A stretch of DNA of 64,000 nucleotides from Eretmocerus hayati (Eukaryota > Arthropoda > Insecta > Hymenoptera > Aphelinidae), in the NCBI GenBank assembly GCA_029851415.1, contig CM056742.1:59422454-59486453 (forward strand), read 5' to 3'. The first letter of the stretch is position 1; every line of letters starts with the position of its first letter. The notes under the pieces were generated by a model, which saw only the letters and a list, made by a program, of their open reading frames with translations, did no database searches and was not told where the DNA came from. Shown one piece after another: positions 1 to 11,950 of this stretch. Position numbers and translations under genes: made by a program.

Positions 1-59
1 TCTATTACTCGTTGGATCATTACGTCTCTGAACTTCGGAGAGTACATATCTAAAGAAGA

Positions 60-1414
60 ATGGAGATAAGTTCTCAGAATCCCACCATCTCTGAGAAGGA
101 TGGATCCACAAGACTATCATCGTCTACTTCACATCTATCTGGAATTTAAAATCATCAGAATAAGAATCTGTTCCTTGATTTGGGAACAAAGTTTGGAGGA
201 GGAGGGTCATCTACATCGCAGAGCAGTGCCCGAGAAAAGCGTGAAAACGTGCTCGATGCAGTAGGTGGTACGTATGTTATAGCTCATTGATATGCGCAAC
301 TCGACTGACTCATTGATCATGCACAGGGAATGCTCATATTTTCGCCAGAGCAAAAGATGTGATTCGCGCTTACGACGAGCAGCTGGAAAATGAGGGTCCG
401 AATGAAGACAAGACCATTCTCACGCTCGATGGCATTACGTCTGAATTTATAGAAAATTTGGATGAAAATGAGACAAAACTGATGGGAAAAATAAGAAAAA
501 CGATTGCTCTATAATTCCATGCTATGGACGCTAACATGGATCATGTGAAGAACGAAGTGGTTCGAAGCACACGGAAAATGATTGATAATTTTGATACCAT
601 GAAATCAGAAATCAGAGATTTTACTGCAAATGTTAATCAAAGAATTCAAACTCTCGAACAGCGTGAGCGCTTGCCATGCAGAGCATGGAAGATTTTCCGC
701 TCAAATTTAGAGAAAATGAGATGGCATTTACTGATGCCAAGAAAAGCTCAGTTCAGAGTCAAGGAGGAAACGTTTCATCCAAAGGTCACGTAAGTGCTTT
801 GACTAAAGTGTTCATGGATCATTCAGCTATTTCCGAAGGGAAATTTGATAAGATTGATGAATCTATTCTCGATATGACGGATAGCATCAAAAATAAAAAA
901 AAAAGTATCACAAATTCAAAAGGACGTATATTTGAGTGTTAAAGATAATCTTGTGAATTTGAAAGATTTCTTGCATAAAGAGATAAACGATGTGCATTCA
1001 GTTGTAGCTTGTCATTTGACTTCTGAATTGATTGGCTTGAAAAATCTGCACGAAAAATTATCTGAACGTTTTGAGAAAAATTGTCAACATTATGATTTGA
1101 AAGTTATGAAAAGTAGTTCTTTGGCAGATACCTTGCTCGATCGTCAAGGTGAGACGAATAATGAAATCGTTCAATTGCAGCAAGAATTGGTGATCAGTTA
1201 CGAGGAGATGAAAAGCGTAGTTGAAGGTTTTCGTGAAAAGTAGGAGCACTATAGACAAATGCTTGATTACCTCAAACAAAAACAAGAGAGGGACGGAGCT
1301 GTAAAAGAGCCACTGGAACGTAAAATTCAGCAAAATAATGTTGCCATCGAAAATGTGAGGTCAGGAATCTTTCACTTGAACCAAAACATCCGCACTCGCG
1401 TAAGAATGAAATGA
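60..1414 (+). pseudogene. Broken spliced gene for an unidentified coiled-coil protein
   Basis: From an ATG at 60 a frame runs through Ser/Thr-rich sequence, crosses a canonical GT-AG intron (268-326) with matching phase, and continues into a Glu/Lys/Asn-rich, helix-prone stretch that reads as a coiled coil. In-frame TAA codons occur at 147-149 and 512-514. The frame shifts near 670 and again near 925, a TAG lies at 1241-1243, and the last frame closes with TGA at 1412-1414. The similar composition across the shifted frames suggests one ancestral protein of roughly 430 residues. I do not recognise the family; a long-stalk cytoskeletal or kinesin-tail type protein is one possibility but no diagnostic motif is visible. 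The retained intron argues against a processed pseudogene. The foldback element starts only 46 bases downstream. Confidence 0.5.
268..326 (+). other. Short spliceosomal intron
   Basis: A 59-base intron, GTACGT at the donor and ATGCACAG at the acceptor. Joining the flanks keeps the reading frame (a Gly codon spans the junction). Length and borders suit a small animal intron. Confidence 0.6.
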
Positions 1415-1460
1415 ATTAAGATTGTAGCCTTGGCCATGGCGTTTTTTGTCATCATATATA

Positions 1461-3951
1461 TGGGTCATTCTGGACCGAGGAAAATTCTGAAGAACATTTT
1501 GAAAATCGACGAAATTTAAGAATACCTCCAACATTTTTTCCCGTCAGTACTACTATAATAAGGTTGGGAAAAATTTTTTTTAGATTTTTTTGGGACCCTT
1601 AGCGGGCCCTAGGAATTTTCAAAGTCCCATTTTTGAGCAGTTTTTCGCCTATTTTTCGCTATCTTGGAAAATTCATATCTCGGACCCAAATGCATCTTTT
1701 CCATCCTACCTGGGCGCATTTTTTTCGTTATGACGTACACTTTCAAGAAAAAAATTGACCGGTCCAAAAAATTGATATGTGGTAGGTCCCACGGTTGGAT
1801 CATGAAAGTCCCAAAAATACGACTCTGCACCACCTTTGGAGGCGTATAGGTCAAAATGGAAGCGTCGTCACGAAATTTTGCAGGAGGAAAAACTTGAAGG
1901 TCTTCAAAAAACCTTCGATATCCCTGTTTGAACGTGTCATTATCTCATTTTACGTACGATCTACAGCCGATTTGACTCGGTCATTTCTGTAAAAACGTGA
2001 AACGTCAAGGCCAATTAAAAAAACTTGTTTTTTTATCGACCCCAAACCTATGAGAAAATGTTCTTTCAGGTGTCTATTTGAAGGCCCAACAATAATCTGG
2101 TTGTTCCTTCTAAATCTCGATCTTATACGACCTGTTGAAAACAGTCGGAAATACCGAAAATCGTGTCGAATTCGGGCCTTATCATGACGCTTTGTGGATT
2201 CGGTCTTCCCTTGCTTTCGATTCGTGGACTCTAATTATTCAGCATTTGGCATAAAATATTGTGAAAGATGACACTCAGAGCTGAAAAATGGCGTCTCGTG
2301 CGATCTTTTACGATGGAACAGTCCAAAACTAGAGTAAATTGAGTGAATACAAGATAAATCGAGAAAATCGATTGTGACGCATCTCAAACTTAACGAGCCC
2401 GCGCTCACTAGCCCAAGCGGCCGCTTTGGCACTCCGCGTATGCTCCGCACCGCATGCCATCCTCCGTTTATGCGGAAGTGATGAACAGCGAATGCAGTAT
2501 TGTCAGGTAATATCCAGTATAGACAGAGATAAGGAGGTTCTCTAATTTTCGTTATAGTCTGTAGACTGTACGGGGTTTTGGTTGTTAGTGACCACCACGG
2601 AAAAATTGTATGTGTCAGTCAGCGTCTCGATCAAAAATTTTGGTACACTCGAGAACAAGGTGAACCATGGCGTGAAAATAACTTTCGTTATCTTTACGCC
2701 ATGAAGTGAACTGCAATGGGGTGATGATCAGTGACCCATTTGAGATCTGTCGTCTTCCTCGCACTCATGGGATAACTTATTAGGTGCGAGTGAGATGGGA
2801 GATCTCGAGTGGCCGCTGACCGTCATCCCCCATCGCACTTACCTTGTTCCCGAGTGTACCTTCCCCGTCGGGTTTGCCCCGAACATAGCGGGGGCCTCGT
2901 ATCAGGGCAAACGTATTGTGAAGCATATGAAGTGTAACGCCTTCCCCGCAGGACCCCCGCGAAGTATCTGATCACTTTCATAACCTCCGTAGCGTCTCAG
3001 AGTTAACCTCACTTCTGTGGTTATATGATGGAAATTCCGACAAAGGCATTGAACGTGAACATACTGTATTTTAACATCATTGATCAGCACCACTCACTTT
3101 TCACACAAATCTCAGTCCAGCAAAATTATTTTCTCCATCACACGCTTCAAAGTCAAGTGACTATTTCCCCTCAGTAGAAGTCAACACAGCCTGGATATTA
3201 GTAGCTCTTATGAGGCTTTCCCTGGCCTCCAATGAATTTCCAATGATGAGGCCCGAATTCGACACGATTTTCGGTATTTTCGACTGTTTTCAACAGCTCG
3301 TATAAAATCGGGATTTGAAAGAAACAACCGAATTATTGTTGGGCCTCCGAATAAACGCCTGGAAGAACATTTTCTCATAGGTTTGGGGTCGATAAAAGGA
3401 AAGATTTTTTTTAAATTGGAAACTTCACGCTTCTACAAAAATGACCAACTCAAATCGACTGCAGATCGTACGTAGAATAAGATAATGACAAGTTCAAACA
3501 GGGAAATCGAAAGCTTCTCAAGACCTTCAAGTTTTTTCTCCTGCAAAATTTCGTCACGAGGCTTCCATTTCGACCTATACGCCTCCAAAGGTGGTGCAAA
3601 GTCTTAATTTTGGGCCTTTTTTCATGCAACCGTGGGACCTAACAGATATCAATTTTTTGAACCAATCAATTTTTTTCAAAAGTGTACGTCATAACGAGAA
3701 AAAAGCGCCCAAGTAGGATGAAAAAGATGCGTGTGGGTCCGAGATATGAATTTTCCAAGATAGCGAAAAATAGGCGAAAAACTGCTCAAAAATGGGACTT
3801 TGAAAATCCGTAGAGCCCGCCAAGGGTCCCAAAAAATTCTAATAAAAATTTTTTTCAAATCTATTCCAGTAGTACTAACGGGAAAAAATGTTTGGGGCAT
3901 TTTTAAATTTCGTCGATTTTCAAAATGTTCATCTTGGTCCAGAATGCCCCA
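1461..3951. mobile_element. Long-inverted-repeat (foldback) DNA transposon, copy 1
   Basis: The left end starts TGGGTCATTCTGGACC and the right end is its imperfect reverse complement, GGTCCAGAATGCCCCA. Both are flanked by TA, which fits a TA target duplication. The left arm (about 1461-2195) is the reverse complement of the right arm (about 3247-3951) over some 700 bases. No transposase domain is visible in the loop, so the copy appears non-autonomous. A second copy begins at 61192 and shares the arms and much of the loop, including the 2880-3240 stretch. Relative to copy 2, the right arm here lacks the inner part matching 2195-2640. TA flanks resemble Tc1/mariner insertion, but the superfamily is not established. 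Confidence 0.8.
2666..2702. repeat. Conserved hairpin in the foldback element loop
   Basis: A roughly 16-base stem (CATGGCGTGAAAATAAC pairing with GTTATCTTTACGCCATG) closes a TTTC loop. The same hairpin is in copy 2 at about 62348-62384, where one mismatch is replaced by a pair. Confidence 0.6.
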
Positions 3952-4476
3952 TATCTACAATGTGACCACGATATTTCTGGCAAATAGATACGGCAATTCT
4001 GGGTGTGATTGAAAAAATTCGGAAAATACGTTTCCCGGCTCAAAATTGGATGCTCTTTCGATTGGTCTTTGCAAAATTTCGAAATTCTTTGAGAATTGAT
4101 TTTTTTCAAAAGAAAAATGGCGAAATACATCGCGGACTCACGTATTGACGTTTGCACGAGATCGCCCGTGTTTTTCCACATCAGAATAACATCTTTCCGT
4201 TTCAAGTAGCGTTCGCCAATCGGCCAACGCTACTCGAAACGAAGAGATTGAAAACTGGAGATTTGGATGAATTTTGGATTTTTGGTCGGGTAATGTGACG
4301 GTCAAAACGGCGATTCGAGGTTACGATTTTTGTTGATGAACCGGCTCATCTTCATGATTGAAGCAAGCTTGATGATCGCAGCAAATATGGATTTGAAGAG
4401 AATTTTATTTGCTGTACTCTAACAAGTATTCAGAATATTTGTACTCAGCATCTAAATGGGTCGATGAGATCATAAT
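3952..4476. other. Unassigned DNA between foldback element and gypsy element
   Basis: No convincing gene. It contains a 16-bp-stem hairpin at 4198-4239. The missing 5' end of the downstream retroelement (5' LTR, primer-binding site, gag start) should lie here but is not recognisable. Confidence 0.4.
4198..4239. repeat. Imperfect palindrome with 16-bp stem
   Basis: CGTTTCAAGTAGCGTT pairs with AACGCTACTCGAAACG (one mismatch) around a 10-base centre. Role unknown. Confidence 0.6.
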
Positions 4477-5349
4477 TTGAGGCCGCGTCTCTCGACTTCT
4501 GTAGTGCCGCCAGCAGCATTGTTTCGCGGATTACGATGGGAAATACGAGCAAGAGTCGGGACGCCTAGTAACTTCAAGGACGCACAAGAACTTGCTTTTG
4601 AAATTGAGAGAGAATTTGCATGTAGCGAACCTGATGAAATACAGAAGAAAGACGAAATCAAAACCAGAAATCTGAGGGAAACTAGGAAGATTCACCTAGT
4701 TGAAAATACCAACAATCCACCCGCAATCGTCTGTCAATTTTGTAACAAACCAGGCCACTTTTTGATGAATTGTTTTTCCCTCTTCATGAAGACAAATCCT
4801 AGTTTCGGTGAGAGAAATGGTTTAGACCGCAACGCATCCAGACCCGATTATGCAGACTATAGATCGAGACCACCCAACTCAAATTTCATACCCTCGAGAC
4901 AACCAACGGAATATGGGAGAAACAATACCTACCCACCGCGTACAGATCAGAATACCAACAATTACAACAATAATTCTAACAATAGAATACAGAATGATTA
5001 CGGGAATTACAGGAATTCCAATCCTACATTCGGGCAGTCAAATCAAAAGTATACATGACCTCGAAATTTCAACCCAAATCATTCTCGTCCCACAGAAAAC
5101 ACCGGTGCAATTCCTCGAAATAGCTCTCAGACTAATAACCTAGCTAGAAATACAGATACTCGAATAGAATGTTACTACTGCAAGAAAATCGGGCACTACA
5201 AACGAGACTGTTATAAATTTCAAAATGATGTACGCAACGGTAGAGTGAATCCGGGAAACGCTACTGGTCTCCCTCAAACGGGCGTGAGCCGGGAGACTCA
5301 GCCGAATTCTCGCCCGAGCACTTCGATTGGCCGAGAAACCACCGCATAA
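4477..5349 (+). pseudogene. gag: Gag C-terminal part with two zinc knuckles (Ty3/gypsy)
   Basis: The nucleocapsid end of a retrotransposon Gag, which packages element RNA. Two CX2CX4HX4C knuckles are visible, at about 4732-4773 (starting CQFCNKPGH) and 5170-5211 (starting CYYCKKIGH), separated by an Asn/Arg/Pro-rich linker. A TGA at 5056-5058 interrupts the frame between them; the same frame continues cleanly to TAA at 5347-5349, so this is one nonsense mutation (CGA to TGA fits the Arg-rich context). Matrix and most of the capsid region are missing, so the 5' part is lost. Pol follows in the -1 frame, the usual gag-pol arrangement. Confidence 0.75.
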
Positions 5350-5366
5350 TAACTAGAACGATACAT

Positions 5367-8300
5367 TTGAATCAGATAAACGGTGCCCCTACAATCAACT
5401 TGGACATGTTTGAATTCGATGGTCCATTAAAATTCATGTTAGATACGGGTGCCGGACCAAATCTGATTAAGATCAACTGTCTTCCTCAAGAGATGAGGGT
5501 AAATGACAAGAAAGTTATAAATTTGAAGGGAATTACTCCCGAATATATTAGGACGTTAGGGACAATCGAAATGAAGCTCGGCGATCATGTCATCGAATTT
5601 TGTGTAGTGAGCGAAAATTTCCCCATAAAAGAATCGGGAATTTTGGGTAGCGACTTTTTCAGAAAAACCAACGCGAAAATAAATTATCCGGAAAACCATA
5701 TTGAGATTGATGACCAAATCTTTTTCTTCGAGCCTGATTCACGCACGCGGGTGAATCCACCTTCAAACGAAACCACTGAGATCATGACATTTGACAAAGA
5801 GAGTATTGATACATGTCTCAGAACCAATTTAGAAGATATAAGGAATAATATTGAACAAGAAACATTCAATGTTCACCATCATGTCCAGGGACTAGAAATC
5901 GAGTACGGTAACGAAAATCAATCGAGAAATCCTAATCACGAAGATAACGAGATTGAAGAAGAATCATTTACTGAAAATACCGACACTAGTGAGAGCAACG
6001 ACGAAATTTTGATAGAAGCAAAACAAAGGGTGCGTTCAGAACAAGATAAGACAAATGTTATTAGAGGAGAAGAGATACGTGAATCAACGAAAGAATATTC
6101 AGAAATTTTTCCAGAGGAGTCAACGAGTAAAAATGATTTGAAGGATGAAATAGATGACATACGAGAAAATTCATCTATGAAAAACCAAAATTTGATATCC
6201 AGGGAAATCATTAATGAAGAGTTAGAATTCAACAATTTTTCAAGCACTTGCGACCGCTGTTATAGTATATTCGAAGTGAGGAATAATGCGGATTTAATTC
6301 TGTTCGACAGCCTATGCGGTAATTGTGAAAATAATATTTGCGAAGAGTTATACGAAAGGGTTCAACATGAGGCAGTTTTAGGTAATACTGAAGCCGATCT
6401 CGAAGAAAATGAGGGTCTAACCACAAGAGGAATTTTAAATTTCCACGAAGAGAATTCCCCCGAAACATCTATGGAGTATAATAGTGAAATAGATACCCCT
6501 CATATGCAGTCCTCAGAAGAAGAGTGTGCGGAATCGACTGCTGTTGGCCAGTCAATACAAGGAAATCCTTGGGATCTCAATTGTGGTTATGAAAAATGTA
6601 ACGGCCATGAATTAGGCATTCGGAGGAACTTATTACAACAGAACACGACTTCTATCACCAATACGGATGGGATGTCTAGAGCTGAAAGAGTTATTGCCCT
6701 AATCAGGCTAGATCACCTCAACGCAGAAGGAAAACAAATAGCAATCAAATGGGTTTCTCGCTACGCAGACGTTTTCCACTTACCAGGTGAAAAACTTACC
6801 TCCACGAACGTTATTAAACACAGAATCCCCACTACCGATGACATACCTGTACATGCTCGACAGTATAGGCTACCACCTGTATTCAGGGAAGAAATAAATA
6901 GACAAGTGAAAGAACTCCTAGAGAATGATATTATCGTTCCATCTGAATCAAACTACAGTAATCCAGTGTGGGTTGTACCGAAAAAGGAAGACAGTAAAGG
7001 CAACAAACGATATAGGATCAGGCGCAAAATACTTCTCTGTATTCGATTTAGCTTCAGGATTCCATCAAATAGAAGTAGACGAAGCGAATCAAGCAAAAAC
7101 AGCTTTCGCAATTCCAGGGGGAAAATCCGCCTTTAAGAAAATGCCTTTTGGCTTGATCTCAGCGCCCTCTACGTTCCAGAAAGCTGTAGATACGATCCTA
7201 ATTGGCCTACAATCAAACGTACTGATGGCCTACATCGACGACGTCATCTTATTTTCAAAAACTTTGGAGGAGCACGAAGAAAAATATTTTTTGTTCATGG
7301 AAAGGTGTCGAAAATATAATTTAAAACTACAAGCAGACAAGGTGGAGCTTCTGAAACGTAAAGTGACGTATTTGGGACATTTAATCAGCGAAGAAGGTAT
7401 CAGACCAGATCCGAAAAAGGTCGAAGCAGTAAAAAAATTTCCGGTTCCGCGAAACGTGAAAAATATCCGTCAATTCTTAGGTCTCGCAGGTTATTATCGA
7501 CGATTCATTGAAGGATTCTCTAAAATAGCTAGACCCTTGAGTTACCTCTTGAAAAAAGACATTTCATTCATATGGGGTGAAGAAGAACAGAATGCTTTCG
7601 AAACCTTGAGAGATAAACTCTGCGAAGAACCGGTGTTAGCTTATGCTGATTTTTCTAAACATTTTTGGGTCACGGTCGATGCCTGTCGAATTTCGATTGG
7701 AGGTATATTATCACAAGGCGAATTTGGGAAAGATCGACCGATTGCATACACTTCTCGGGTTCTAAATGACGCAGAAAGACGCTATTCTACTTATGAACAA
7801 GAAGGTTTAGCTATGGTATACGCAGTGAGACAATTCCGACATTATCTGATCGGCAGGAAGTTCACCATTGTAACAGATCACAAGCCCCTCGTGTGGTTTT
7901 TGAATTCTAAGGACCCTAACTCCAGAATAACGCGTTGGAGAATAAAGATGAGCGAGTTCCAGTACAAAATTCTTTATAAAAAGGGAGCAACAAATACCAA
8001 CGCAGATGCCCTCTCTCGCAACCCTGTTGATTGTACGGAAAATTCTATTTTTCCCATCGAGACGAGAACTCGAACCGATGCTCTCAACCGTCCGAATTAC
8101 AACGAAGAACGAGTGAAGAAGACTCAAACGAATAAGGAAAGGCCTCACGAACAACAGACAGTCAACGAAGACCCTCCGGAAAATGAGTTACCAACAAATG
8201 ACACCATACCGGACTCAGAATCAACTACGCCAAACAATGAGATACCCCCGGATACGGAAGCCATTGGAATTGAAAACCTTGAGGGAGATGTAGGCCAGCC

Positions 8301-9867
8301 GAGTGCGACAACTGAACAAGGAAACCCCATGACTGAAATGCAAACGAGACACTCCCGGATCATAGGGAAAATTTTTGTAGAATGCAGAGAAAAATTGTTC
8401 ATGAGAAAGGACAATTACTTATATTTTGTAAACACCTCAGGAGAACCATGCGATACAGGAGCCAGGGAGTTACAAGAGCGAAACGAACTACCAAGGTTAT
8501 TAGACCTTAGTATTGGAGAGATAAAAACCGTCCGTCACAACAATAAGTTACACTTGGTTCTACCAATCAGAGGAGAAGAAAGACAGAGTATGAAAATTAT
8601 AGACGACAATCTCACAATGGGATTTAGAGATCTTAAGAGACTCGTCGGACAAGAACAATTAAAAACGATCAGCGTAGCGAAATCAAACTTTATAGAAAAT
8701 ATACCTTGGACAGAAGTCATGATCAAGCTCCGAAATTTACTACGCGGTTTAAAAATTAAAATAATCATTTGTGTGGGCCTAGTAAAATACTCAAAAATTG
8801 AAGAGCGACATGAAATAATTGAAGCGGCCCATTCATCCGCGAATGGAGGGCATAAGGGAGTTAACAAAACGTACAAACGATTGAGACATAATTATAATTG
8901 GGAAAATATGAAGATCGACGTCCAACAATTTATTCAACGTTGTTTGTCCTGCCAATTAAAAAAATTGGTTAGAGTAAAAACAAAAAATCCTATGGTTATA
9001 ACCGATACTCCTACTGTTGCTTTCCAAAAAATAGCAATGGACATTGTTGGTCCTTTCCCGCGGACTAAAAATGGCCACGATAATATCCTAACCATACAAT
9101 GTTTATAAACAAAATACTGCCTAGCTATAGCACTCCCAGACGCTACAGCTAAATCAGTAGCAGATGCCTTAATAAAAAGATTCATCTGTACTTTCGGAGC
9201 TCCAGTAGCTATACTTACCGATCAAGGAACAAATTTCCTCAGCAACCTGATGAAAAGAGTTGCAAAAAAATTCAAAATTCAGCAGTACCGTACCTCGAGT
9301 TATCACCCCCAGTCGAACGGATCACTCGAGCGATCGCATCACGTGCTCGGTGAATACCTGAAAGCATTTATCAGCAAAGAAGAAGAGTGGGACAGTTGGT
9401 TGGATTTAGCAACTTGGAGCTATAATATTTCGTGGCACGAAGGGACAAAGTTCACACCTTTCGAACTCGTGTTCGGACGATCACCCAGAGTTCCATCTAA
9501 TGAGCCTTTAGAACCGGAAGATGAACTTCCGACTTATGAAAATTATCTCATCGACTTGAATACCAAAATCCATGAAATACAAGGTCTTGCTAGAGACCGA
9601 TTAATTGAATCAAAGCTTCGTACCAAGTTTTATTTTGATAAAAAAATCTTTCCAAGGGTATTCAAAATAGGCGACTACGTTTGGTTATTAAGGGGAGGTA
9701 AAATACACAAATTTGCCGACCAATACGAAGGAACTTACTTGATCATTAGTATGCTTGAAAAGGATAATGCAAAAATCCAACTCGTTAGAGATAGGAACAA
9801 AACTAAAGTAGTACACGTGAATAGACTTAGAATATCTTACATTGCAGAACCTACCGATTGCAATTAA
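5367..9867 (+). pseudogene. pol: Ty3/gypsy Pol: protease, reverse transcriptase, RNase H, integrase
   Basis: Polyprotein for proviral DNA synthesis and integration. The aspartic protease carries DTGAG about 28 residues in. A roughly 300-residue acidic linker follows, containing a CX2CX18CX2C cluster from about 6249. Reverse transcriptase starts near 6690 and has YIDD at 7231-7242. RNase H (VDACR, TDHKP, NADALSR) ends near 8025. Integrase has an HHCC zinc region near 8840-8955 and core residues in MDIVGPF, TDQGTNF and SLERSHH. At about 7016-7022 some 30 residues around the first RT motif are deleted, and the frame shifts with the loss. TAA at 9106-9108 interrupts integrase; the same frame then continues to 9867. 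Clearly non-functional as it stands. Confidence 0.9.
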
Positions 9868-10224
9868 TATCATCGCATTGTATTACAGGTCAAGGAAAAC
9901 AGAAAAAGAAAAGGGGAAATACAAGGGATTCTCAATTGGAGAATCTAACATACACCAACGGAACTACAAAGGGCGAATATACTTTTGGATACAACCTCTA
10001 TCTCAATTTAGAATCTCAAATCAATTCACCTTGACATATAACTGACGAGACTTCACCCACATAAAACACAATGCTCATACCTCCGAATAATATTCGAATA
10101 AGGCGTTAAGGGAAAGGGGAAGAACTTAGAAACCCACGCGCAATCAATCGAACATAGGAACAAGTTTAGAGAAAAATCTTCGTTTTACAGGTAGAAAAGG
10201 AGAGAACCAAATAAATTCGCAAAG
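9868..10224 (+). other. Pol to accessory-gene spacer with possible splice acceptor
   Basis: No gene. CTTCGTTTTACAG ending at about 10191 resembles a splice acceptor, 34 bases before the ankyrin ATG. A spliced subgenomic RNA, as used for env in retroviruses and errantiviruses, would fit, but this is inference. Confidence 0.35.
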
Positions 10225-11073
10225 ATGGACATCCAGAGCGTTTTAAATCGACTCAACAACGATGCGATAAACAGCTATAATATATTTCACCAGAATTTGT
10301 CAAACGGAGTAGACGACCCTAGCCAGCTATATTCTATATTATTATTAGAACCTTATATGAGAGTAGCATTAATGGTTCTATGCGTACGTAACGGTACTAC
10401 GAATTCATTGCGTTTCATTTTAGAACATTCAACCGACATAGGAATAGATAGAGTTAGAGAAATCATTAGAGAATGCATCACCCACTTGAGATTGGATTAT
10501 TTGCGCATGGTGATGAACCTTATTGATTGGAGGCGAACCTATGCATGGGATGATATAGAATTAGAATTTTGTTGTCAATCACGCGCAATTCCCGAACTTA
10601 CACAATATCTAATGGACCCGATTACGCGCAATATGTTCAAATCTAGTATAGATAGAGACCATATTATGATATTTACACTACTACTTTTAAAAGGAGCCGA
10701 CGTGAACTAAGATTTCGGAAGCGGTCTTACACCTCTGCGTTAATCCATATGCCGGGGACGCCTGGAAATGGCGCAACTCCTACTCAAAAACGGGGCTCAC
10801 GCCAATGAAAATTCCGAACGCGATCCACTCGTACATGAAGCACTCAAACTTTCAAACCCAAGGATGGTAGATCTCCTTATCGAATTCGGTAGTGATGCTA
10901 CTTTGATGGATACAGAAGATAGGAACGTATTCCACCGCCTCGCTGAAATGTCTAATATAGGGGATGTCACTAGAACCGCCCTGTTCAAAGCATTACTGAA
11001 AGGCAAACCCGACCTCAATAAACGCAACAGCAAAGGGATAGCTCCCCTAATCCATGCGATAGAATGCGAGTGA
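10225..11073 (+). pseudogene. Ankyrin-repeat protein, interrupted by two stop codons
   Basis: From ATG 10225 one frame gives 282 codons ending with TGA at 11071-11073, interrupted by TAA at 10708-10710 and 10741-10743. Across the stops the ankyrin consensus is plain: GADVN, GLTPL, then EMAQLLLKNGA and MVDLLIEFGSDA in successive repeats from about 10680 to 11000. The first 150 residues are more divergent and may hold degenerate repeats. Ankyrin proteins are protein-binding scaffolds; several insect-virus versions (vankyrins) act as I-kappa-B mimics, but nothing here proves that role. It lies directly after pol and abuts the envelope fragment, overlapping it by a few bases in another frame. Both TAA codons could come from single substitutions. 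Confidence 0.7.
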
Positions 11074-11866
11074 ATACCTCCTGCTCAAACCAATTGATGA
11101 AATAGATTATCGACGCTGTAATATCCAAATAGACTCAAACACAAACCCATACTTCAAGCGAATAGGACCAAACTCGAATTGGATATATTCCTTGTTCTCC
11201 GCAGACAACTTCATTATAAAATGCAAGGATACCCCAGCCCCACAGATCGTAACACTCAGTGGAACGGGAATATTGAATTTGAAACAAAATTGTTATGCTG
11301 AATCGAGAGGATATGTACTATCAAAGGGTCCCACGTTACCAACAGACCGACTCGACATCCTAATACCAGAAATTAACTTAAACATCGAAAACTTGATCTC
11401 AACAAATACACAAAATCTGTTGAGAGAGAATTTTGAACACGAACAAAACCCATCATTGATTTCACATTCACTATGGGATTTAGAAAATCAAGTAAAAAGG
11501 AATTCAAAATATCCTCTAAACAACCAATTAATCCAGAGTATAATTACGACGATTCACATAATTGTCACAACAATCGTATTCCTGATCCTCTGTGGAATAA
11601 TTGTGATTCTTCGCACGACACATGCGAAAAGAAAAAACGATAGTCAACATAAGCCAGAAAAATTACCATGCCAATCTGTAACTCTTTCACCTCAAAATAT
11701 ACTTTCCAACAAGGTACAATGCGAAAACAAGGAAGGTTTCATTTACGCCTCATCAAATGGTCACTGTAAATGTTCGATCAAAAGTGACAGTTCGAGTAAA
11801 ATTGAAAATAGAATGACAGAAAGCGCTCTAAACCCAATCAAGGGATTCATTGAAACTGAAATATGA
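11063..11866 (+). pseudogene. env: Envelope glycoprotein C-terminal fragment with transmembrane segment
   Basis: An open frame from 11063 (after a TAG at 11060-11062) without an obvious ATG, ending at 11866. The ectodomain part has several Cys and the stretch LSGTGILNL, which recalls the region before the anchor in envelope proteins of errantivirus/BEL-type elements. A hydrophobic span at about 11542-11610 is followed by basic residues, a typical stop-transfer anchor, then a roughly 80-residue cytoplasmic tail. Surface subunit, furin site and fusion peptide are not visible upstream; the ankyrin gene occupies that place. Either the envelope is truncated or it was rearranged by the ankyrin acquisition. 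Family-level identity is inferred. Confidence 0.5.
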
Positions 11867-11950
11867 AATATTACCATCACTTTATCCAAAAGAAAGAAGA
11901 ACAGAATACCCATGCTACATATGAATTTACAGAAGAAACGAGCAGATAAA

